Source: Streptomyces griseoincarnatus
GTDB lineage: Bacteria; Actinomycetota; Actinomycetes; Streptomycetales; Streptomycetaceae
Direction of reading: 5' to 3'
Length of the DNA stretch: 64,000 nucleotides
Assembly (NCBI GenBank): GCA_014649575.1
Contig: BMTH01000001.1
Location: forward strand, 248,001-312,000
In this document: piece after piece, positions 59,060 through 64,000 of the stretch
How positions within the stretch are numbered: the first letter of the stretch is position 1
How the letters are laid out: each line of letters starts with the position of its first letter
The notes under the pieces: generated by a model
Told to the model about the DNA's origin: nothing
What the model saw: only the letters and a program-made list of their open reading frames with translations
Databases searched by the model: none
Translations under genes and position numbers: made by a program

Positions 59060-60504
59060 CGGGAGAGCTCCTCTTGGTCGGTGAGCGGCAGGTCGTACCC
59101 GGTGAGCACCGGGTCCGGGGCGTGGCCGGCCGGCGTCGGACCGGGGTCGTCACCCGTGTGGAGCAGGTCCAGGGCGAGGGCGGCCGACCAGGAGAACTGC
59201 CGGGCGCCGCGGCCCTCGCCGGTCAGCGGGTCGACGTACTCGGCGAAGCCGGTGCGTCCGGCCTCCGCGACCACTGCCTCGCGCAGGCTCCGGGCGCGCG
59301 CGCCCCGGCCGTGGGTGCGCAGTCCGCGTTCGACGAGCCAGGCGGTGTTGAACCAGGCGGGGCCGCGCCAGTAGCGGGTGGCGTCGAAGGCCGGTCCGGT
59401 CAGGTCGTTGCTGGGGACGAGTCCGGTGGCGGGGGCCTGGAACCGCGGGCCGTCCAGGGTGTCCGTCAGGGCGCGGACGACGTCGGCGGGCAGGCCGGGC
59501 ACGACGAGCGGCAGGAGTCCGGCGACGCCGGTGTGGTCGACCAGCGTGTCGTCGGCGAGGTCGCGGGCGCGGAAGATCCCGGCGGCGTCGTCCCACAGGC
59601 GGTCCACGAGCCTGCGGGTCAGCTCGGCGGCGCGCTCCGTGTGGCGGGAGCCGTCGTGTCCGAGGTGGTCCGCCATGCGGGCCAGGGCGAGTTCTCCGGT
59701 GACGAGGAGGGCGTTGAAGCCCGGGTCCTCCAGGGCGAACCGGTGCGTGGTGGCCCGGTCGTCGTAGCCGGCCGCGCGGTAGGTGGACGCGAGCCGCACA
59801 TAACGGCCGTAGTCCAGGTCGGTGGGCCGGTCGGCGGGGTCGCCGTGGTCGAGGTCGGCGCGGCGGAAGGTGTCGGCGGCCGGTTCGACGCGGGCGAGGG
59901 CGCGGTCCCAGGCGGGGCTGTTGTCCATGCCGGGCTCCCACGGGTGGACGACCGCCGCCAGTCCCCCGCCGCCGAGGTCACGGCGGGTCAGGAGGTAGTC
60001 GTGCCAGGCGGTGAGGCGGGGCAGCACGCGGGACAGGAAGCCGCGCCGGGCGGACTCGGCGGGGTCGGCGCGGTGCACCAGCCAGGCGGCGAGGGCGTGC
60101 ACCGGCGGCTGCACGATGCCGGAGGTCTCGGGCGCGGCGGGGGCGCCCGCGTCGTGGCCCGCGCGGGAGGACTGCCAGAAGTCGGGGCTCGGGAAGTAGG
60201 CGCCGTACGGGACTTCGGGGTTGAACACGATGTGCGGGATGCGTCCGTCGGCCCACTGGCCGGCCAGCAGGGACTCGAGTTCCTGCTGGGCGCGGCGCAC
60301 GGAGAGGTGGCGCAGCCCGATGGCGACGAACGCCGAGTCCCAGCTCCACTGGTGGGGGTAGAGGGTGCGGGAGGGGACGGTGGAGGCGCCGGTCCAGTTG
60401 CCGAGGAGGACCCGCGCCGCACCGCGCCGCAGTGTCAGGTGGTCCGCGGGCGCGGTGGGCGCGGGCCGGCCGAGGGGGGTCTGCCGGTCGAGGAGGGACT
60501 TCAC
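59056..60504 (-). CDS. GH63/MGH-like glycoside hydrolase
   Basis: 482 residues forming an (alpha/alpha)6 barrel with LYPHQWSWDSAFVAIGLRHL, WADGRIPHIVFNPEVPYGAY, HPWEPGMDNSPAWD and YWRGPAWFNTAWLVERGL, typical of the mannosylglycerate/glucosylglycerate hydrolase group of GH63 and related trehalase-like enzymes. The first catalytic Asp is in WSWDS and the EPGMDN motif holds the Glu/Asp pair. Cytoplasmic. GTG 60504 is coupled to the upstream stop through a GTGA overlap and follows GAGG. Possible substrates are small glucosides of glycerate, glycerol or related polyols (inference). Confidence 0.82.
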   Translation of the reverse strand: MKSLLDRQTPLGRPAPTAPADHLTLRRGAARVLLGNWTGASTVPSRTLYPHQWSWDSAFVAIGLRHLSVRRAQQELESLLAGQWADGRIPHIVFNPEVPYGAYFPSPDFWQSSRAGHDAGAPAAPETSGIVQPPVHALAAWLVHRADPAESARRGFLSRVLPRLTAWHDYLLTRRDLGGGGLAAVVHPWEPGMDNSPAWDRALARVEPAADTFRRADLDHGDPADRPTDLDYGRYVRLASTYRAAGYDDRATTHRFALEDPGFNALLVTGELALARMADHLGHDGSRHTERAAELTRRLVDRLWDDAAGIFRARDLADDTLVDHTGVAGLLPLVVPGLPADVVRALTDTLDGPRFQAPATGLVPSNDLTGPAFDATRYWRGPAWFNTAWLVERGLRTHGRGARARSLREAVVAEAGRTGFAEYVDPLTGEGRGARQFSWSAALALDLLHTGDDPGPTPAGHAPDPVLTGYDLPLTDQEELSR

Positions 60505-61301
60505 GCGCCGGACCTCTTCAGGAAGGCGGGGACGGAGCGGACGGCCTCCACGGGGTCGCCGGTGAGCCGGCATTCCAGGGCGAGGTGGCCGTCGTAACCG
60601 ACGGTGTGCAGGGCGGCGAGCCAGGCGCGCCAGTCGAGGTGTCCCGCGCCGGGCTGGAAGCGGTTGGAGTCGGAGACCTGCGCGTGGCCGACGAGGTCGG
60701 CGTGGGCGAGGATCGCGGCGGCGGGGTCGGACTCCTCGATGTTCATGTGGTAGCTGTCGATGCCGATGCGCACCGAGTCGAGACCGGTGGCGCGGATCAG
60801 GTCGGCGGCCTGGTCGAGGCGGTTGACCATGTGGTCCTCGTAGCGGTTGAGCGGTTCGAGGAAGAGCGTGACACCTTCCCGGCGCGCGTGCTCGCCGAGT
60901 TCGGTCAGACCGGCGAGGAGGATCTCGCGGTCCTCGGCCTCGCCGCGCGGGGGTTCGAAGGGCGGCAGGCGGCGGGAGAACATGCCGTAGGAGGCGGGGG
61001 TCTGCGCGCCGGTGCCGCCGATCTCGGCGATGACGGTGAGCTGGGACTTCATCTGGGTGAGGGCGTCGCGGCGCAGGTCTTCGTCGAACGCGCCGAGGAA
61101 GTGGAGCATGTCGACGCACACGGTCGGCATGACGACGCCGTCCTTGCGCGCCTGCTTCAGCTCGTCGAGGCGGGAGGCGAAGTGCAGGTCGCCCTTGCCG
61201 CGGAGTTCGATCGCGTCGTATCCGGCCTGCTGGGCGAACTCCCATTTGGCCTGGAGGGTGTCTCCGGGCAGGAGTTGCTCCTGTACGGCGGTCTTGAGCA
61301 T
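60501..61301 (-). CDS. Sugar phosphate isomerase/epimerase (xylose isomerase-like TIM barrel)
   Basis: 266 residues, AP endonuclease-2/xylose isomerase superfamily. Visible metal-site residues: Glu in LFLEPLNRYEDHMVN, Asp/His in IGIDSYHMNIEESDP, His/Asp in VGHAQVSDSNRFQPG with the following HLDW, and Glu in LALECRL. Members isomerise or epimerise sugars and keto-acids, or cleave oxidised intermediates. Its position between an MDR oxidoreductase and two glucosidase-like genes suggests that it works on an oxidised sugar derivative. ATG 61301; 20-base gap to the MDR gene. Confidence 0.85.
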   Translation of the reverse strand: MLKTAVQEQLLPGDTLQAKWEFAQQAGYDAIELRGKGDLHFASRLDELKQARKDGVVMPTVCVDMLHFLGAFDEDLRRDALTQMKSQLTVIAEIGGTGAQTPASYGMFSRRLPPFEPPRGEAEDREILLAGLTELGEHARREGVTLFLEPLNRYEDHMVNRLDQAADLIRATGLDSVRIGIDSYHMNIEESDPAAAILAHADLVGHAQVSDSNRFQPGAGHLDWRAWLAALHTVGYDGHLALECRLTGDPVEAVRSVPAFLKRSGA

Positions 61302-61321
61302 GTGGGGGGCCTTTCGGGCTC

Positions 61322-62368
61322 TCAGAATTCCAGGACGACCTGAAGGGCCTCGGCGGGCCGCTCGTCCAGCAGGACGTAGGCGTCCGCCGCGTCGGCGGCC
61401 GGGACGACATGGCTGACCAGGGAGGTGACGTCGACCTGGCCCTCCGCCACCAGCCGCAGGAAGGTGCGCTGGAGGCGTTCGACGCTCCAGCGTCCGGAGA
61501 GCTGGGGCGGCACGCCTCCGATCTGGGAGCAGACGAGCTGGACGCGGTTGTGGTGGAACTCGTCGCCGAGCCGGAGGCCGGTCCCGTCGCCCTGGTAGAA
61601 GCCGGAGGCGACGACGCGCCCGCCGACGGCGACGGAGCGGAGGGCCTCGTGCAGGGCGGGGTAGGCGCCGCTGATCTCGATGGCAAGGTCGGCGCCGAGT
61701 CCGCCGGTGGCCTCGCGGACGCGTTCGGCGACCTGGTCGGTGCGGGCGTTCAGCGTGGTGTGGGCGCCGTGGCGGCGGGCGGTGTCGAGGCGGCCGTCGA
61801 GGGCGTCGACGGCGGTGACGCGGGCGCCGCTCAGCTGGGCGAGACGGGTGGTGAGCAGGCCGATGACGCCCTGCCCGAAGACGGCCACGTCCTCGCCGAG
61901 GTGGATGTCGCCGGCCAGGACGGCGTTGTACGCGATGGCGCCGACCCGGGCGAAGGCGCCGGCCAGCGGGTCGAGACCGGCCGGGAGAGTGTGACCGATG
62001 ACACGTTCGGCGGGAACGATTCCTTCGCTGCGATGTCCCCATATGCCCCATATGAGGTCACCTGTGATGGGAAGTCCGGGAGTGCCGTCCAGCTCCGGGG
62101 AGACCTCGACGACCTCGCCGACCTCGGAGTAGCCCCAGCCGGCCACCGGGTACTCGATGCCGGCCGCGCCCTCGCGGAAGAGGCGCGCCTCCGGGTCCCA
62201 GGTGCGGGTCAGGTACGGGTTCGTGCCGCGGTACGCGGTGAGTTCGGTGCCCGCGGAGATGCCCGAGTAACGGGTGCGCACCCGCAGATGACCCGGCGGC
62301 AGGGGCTCTCTCTCGTGCTCGGCGATCTCCACATGACGGGGGCCGGTGAACTGGACGACGCGTTCCAC
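61322..62368 (-). CDS. MDR-superfamily oxidoreductase, probably zinc-independent
   Basis: 348 residues. GroES-like N-terminal domain (about 1-130), then a Rossmann domain with VAVFGQGVIGLLTTRLAQLSGARVTAVDALDGR (cofactor loop GQGVIG). In the catalytic domain YSGISAGTELTAYRG stands where zinc alcohol dehydrogenases have the catalytic Cys, and the GHE zinc motif and the four-Cys lobe are both absent. So it probably works without zinc. First gene of the operon, divergent from the sugar-binding lipoprotein; NAD(P)-linked oxidation of an imported polyol or sugar is the likely step. Confidence 0.85.
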   Translation of the reverse strand: MERVVQFTGPRHVEIAEHEREPLPPGHLRVRTRYSGISAGTELTAYRGTNPYLTRTWDPEARLFREGAAGIEYPVAGWGYSEVGEVVEVSPELDGTPGLPITGDLIWGIWGHRSEGIVPAERVIGHTLPAGLDPLAGAFARVGAIAYNAVLAGDIHLGEDVAVFGQGVIGLLTTRLAQLSGARVTAVDALDGRLDTARRHGAHTTLNARTDQVAERVREATGGLGADLAIEISGAYPALHEALRSVAVGGRVVASGFYQGDGTGLRLGDEFHHNRVQLVCSQIGGVPPQLSGRWSVERLQRTFLRLVAEGQVDVTSLVSHVVPAADAADAYVLLDERPAEALQVVLEF

Positions 62369-62427
62369 GGATGGCTCTCCGGAGGGTGCGGTGGGCGGGT
62401 TGCGTCGACGATAGCTCTTACTTATGT

Positions 62428-62439
62428 CTTGTCAACAAG
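62428..62439. promoter_or_regulatory. Candidate operator CTTGTCAACAAG in the divergent promoter region
   Basis: Inverted arms CTTGT and ACAAG around CA, inside the only AT-richer stretch of the 127-base divergent region; nearby CTTACTTATG may be part of a promoter. The arrangement suits a GntR- or LacI-type regulator. No regulator gene is in view. Confidence 0.45.
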
Positions 62440-62495
62440 CAAAAGGGATGCTGAGATGCGCTGTCAGCAGACGTAAGTCGACACAAGGACGTGCA

Positions 62496-63902
62496 ATGCG
62501 CTTGAGGACCCTGCGGTCGCGGATGACCGCGGTCGGCGTCGCGGCAGCCCTGGGGAGCGGGTTGCTGGCCGGCTGTTCCACCGGCGGCACCGGGCCCGGC
62601 GCCCCGGACCGCGAGATCAAGGTGTGGTCCCTGGAGAACCTCCCGGACCGGGCCGCGGCGACACGGAAGACCGTCGCCGGGTTCGAGAAGAAGACCGGGA
62701 TCGACGTCCAGCTCGTCACGGTCGACGAGGGCCAGCTGCCCCAGCTGATCATGTCCGCCGCGGCGGACAGTGAACTGCCCGACGTCATCGGCGCCGTGCC
62801 GATGGGCCAGGTCTGGCAGATGTACAGCAACGGCCTGCTCGACACCGAGATCCCGAAGCAGGTCATCGACGGGCACGGCCGGGACACCTTCAACGCCAAC
62901 GCCCTCGAGCTGACCTCGGACGGCGCGACCAGCCTCAGCGTCCCCTCGGACTCCTGGCTCCAGCTGCTGGTGTACCGTCAGGACGACTTCGACGACGAGA
63001 AGCTGGCCGCGCCCGACACCTACGAGCGGGCGCTGACCGCCGCCGAGGCCCTCACCACCAAGGGCCACGACGGCGTCTCGGCCGCCACCGACCCGGGTGA
63101 CGTCTTCACCTCGCAGAGCTTCGAGAGCATCGCCCTCGCCAACGACTGCCAGCTCGTCGACGACGACCACGAAGTGGCCCTCGACTCACCGCGGTGCCGG
63201 ACCGCGTTCCGCACCTACGACAAGCTGGCCCGGGAGTACGGCGCCCCCGGCACGCAGACCGTCGACTCCACCCGCGCCACGTACTTCTCCGGCCGGTCCT
63301 CGATGATCGTCTGGTCCTCGTTCCTGCTGGACGAGCTGGCCGGCCTGCGCAAGGACGCGCTGCCCAGCTGCCCCGAGTGCCGCGAAAACCCGCGCTACCT
63401 GGCCGGCCACAGCGGCATCGTGACCTCCCTCAAGGGCCCGGACGCCGCCGAGCCCGCGCAGTTCGGCGAGATCACCTCCTGGGTGACGACGAAGACCGCG
63501 GAGACGGCCGCCTCCCGCGAGTTCATCCAGTACATGACGAGCGACGGCTACGAGTCGTGGTTCGGCATGGCCCCCGAGGGCAAGATCCCGGTCCGGCGCG
63601 GCACACGGGAGGACCCCGACCGCTACCTCGACGCCTGGCGCAACAGCGAGATCGGCGTGGACACCAGGAAGCCGTTCGACGAGGTCTACCCGCCCGAGCT
63701 GCTCGACCAGCTCGCCGACGGCATCACCAACCTGCGCCGCTGGGGCATCACCCAGGGCGACGGCGCCCTGGTCGGCGCGACCAACGGCGAACTGCCCGTC
63801 CCCAAGGCCGTGGGCGCGATGACCAGCGGCCAGTCCTCCCCCGAGGAGACGGCACGCGAGGCCGACGAAGAGATCTCCGAACTGCAGCAGTCCCTCCAGT
63901 AG
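62496..63902 (+). CDS. Sugar-binding lipoprotein of ABC importer (CUT1)
   Basis: 468 residues. Lipobox GLLAGCS (Cys about 27), then an SBP_bac_1 domain with IKVWSLENLPDRAAATRKTV, LPQLIMSAAADSELPDVIG, LLVYRQDDFDDEKLAAPDTY and STRATYFSGRSSMIVWSSF. The C-terminal helix region extends by about 60 residues ending in an acidic coiled stretch ETAREADEEISELQQSLQ, unusual in this family. A CxxC pair (PSCPECRENP) sits in a loop. The gene is divergent from the MDR/isomerase/GH63/GDE operon, so it probably brings in the compound they degrade. ATG 62496 follows AAGGA. Confidence 0.9.
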   Translation: MRLRTLRSRMTAVGVAAALGSGLLAGCSTGGTGPGAPDREIKVWSLENLPDRAAATRKTVAGFEKKTGIDVQLVTVDEGQLPQLIMSAAADSELPDVIGAVPMGQVWQMYSNGLLDTEIPKQVIDGHGRDTFNANALELTSDGATSLSVPSDSWLQLLVYRQDDFDDEKLAAPDTYERALTAAEALTTKGHDGVSAATDPGDVFTSQSFESIALANDCQLVDDDHEVALDSPRCRTAFRTYDKLAREYGAPGTQTVDSTRATYFSGRSSMIVWSSFLLDELAGLRKDALPSCPECRENPRYLAGHSGIVTSLKGPDAAEPAQFGEITSWVTTKTAETAASREFIQYMTSDGYESWFGMAPEGKIPVRRGTREDPDRYLDAWRNSEIGVDTRKPFDEVYPPELLDQLADGITNLRRWGITQGDGALVGATNGELPVPKAVGAMTSGQSSPEETAREADEEISELQQSLQ

Positions 63903-63936
63903 CAGCTTCCCGCACGCACGCCGCAAAGGTCCTTCC

Positions 63937-64000
63937 ATGACAACTGCCCCCGCCGGCGCACAGAAGCGCCGGACCCCGTCGCCCCGGCCCACGGGCGGCC
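63937..64000 (+). CDS. Start of a probable sugar ABC permease, cut by window edge
   Basis: ATG 63937 has AAAGG upstream and opens a frame MTTAPAGAQKRRTPSPRPTGG in the last 64 bases. The Ala/Pro/Arg-rich start and the position 34 bases after a sugar-binding lipoprotein gene are those of a CUT1 permease N-terminus. Nothing more can be seen. Confidence 0.6.
   Translation, partial: MTTAPAGAQKRRTPSPRPTGG

Overview
This window is high-GC (about 72% by eye) actinobacterial DNA, almost certainly from a Streptomyces chromosome. The reasons are codon use with G or C at nearly every third position, frequent GTG starts, a run of secreted CBM2/CBM3 carbohydrate enzymes, sugar ABC importers without their own ATPase gene, a DmdR/IdeR-type iron box, and the short intergenic repeat with core CGCAGTTCCCCGCGCCCC that I associate with Streptomyces. 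I see no rRNA, tRNA, CRISPR, insertion sequence or prophage.

Layout. 1-5 kb: end of an SDR/epimerase gene, a 55-bp tandem repeat, a lectin-domain remnant, then a cellulose locus (CebR-like LacI regulator, GH12-CBM2 endoglucanase, AA10-CBM2 LPMO) with three GGGAGCGCTCCC boxes. 5.5-12 kb: VWA lipoprotein, acyl-CoA ligase, GNAT, PLP enzyme, AI-2E-type transporter. 12-21.7 kb: GH64 beta-1,3-glucanase, HutC-type GntR regulator, CBM3-GH16-like enzyme, GH92 alpha-mannosidase, IclR regulator, SpoIIE/PP2C phosphatase. 21.7-27.4 kb: a sugar ABC importer divergent from a GH31 alpha-xylosidase whose two catalytic Asp sit at the YicI positions 416 and 482; probably a xyloglucan-oligosaccharide locus. 27.5-38 kb: PPK2, SDR, secreted GH5 cellulase with a long palindromic operator, TauE-type permease, DEAD-box helicase, HAD-like protein, Cmx-type MFS pump with a leader peptide, and a DUF574 methyltransferase. 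37.8-46.8 kb: LacI regulator, twin operators, ABC importer, GH42 beta-galactosidase and secreted GH30 endo-beta-1,6-galactanase, reading as an arabinogalactan side-chain utilisation locus. 46.8-57 kb: a composite vWA/metallopeptidase pseudogene, secreted phospholipase A2, an iron-siderophore importer with a fused double permease, a spore-photoproduct-lyase family radical SAM protein, a second repeat array, a large-subunit catalase and an AhpD-family protein. 57-64 kb: a translationally coupled operon (MDR oxidoreductase, TIM-barrel isomerase/epimerase, GH63/MGH-like hydrolase, GDE-like hydrolase) divergent from a sugar-binding lipoprotein and the start of a further gene.

Taken together, most of the window is plant-polymer scavenging. 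Secreted enzymes cut cellulose, beta-1,3-glucan, galactan and mannosyl glycans; the importers bring in oligosaccharides, presumably energised by a shared ATPase encoded elsewhere (MsiK-like); cytoplasmic GH31, GH42 and GH63-type enzymes finish the job. Each locus has its own palindromic operator. The least explained unit is the 57.1-64 kb operon, which combines two (alpha/alpha)6-type glucosidases with an oxidoreductase and an epimerase-like protein and is the best candidate here for an undescribed pathway.
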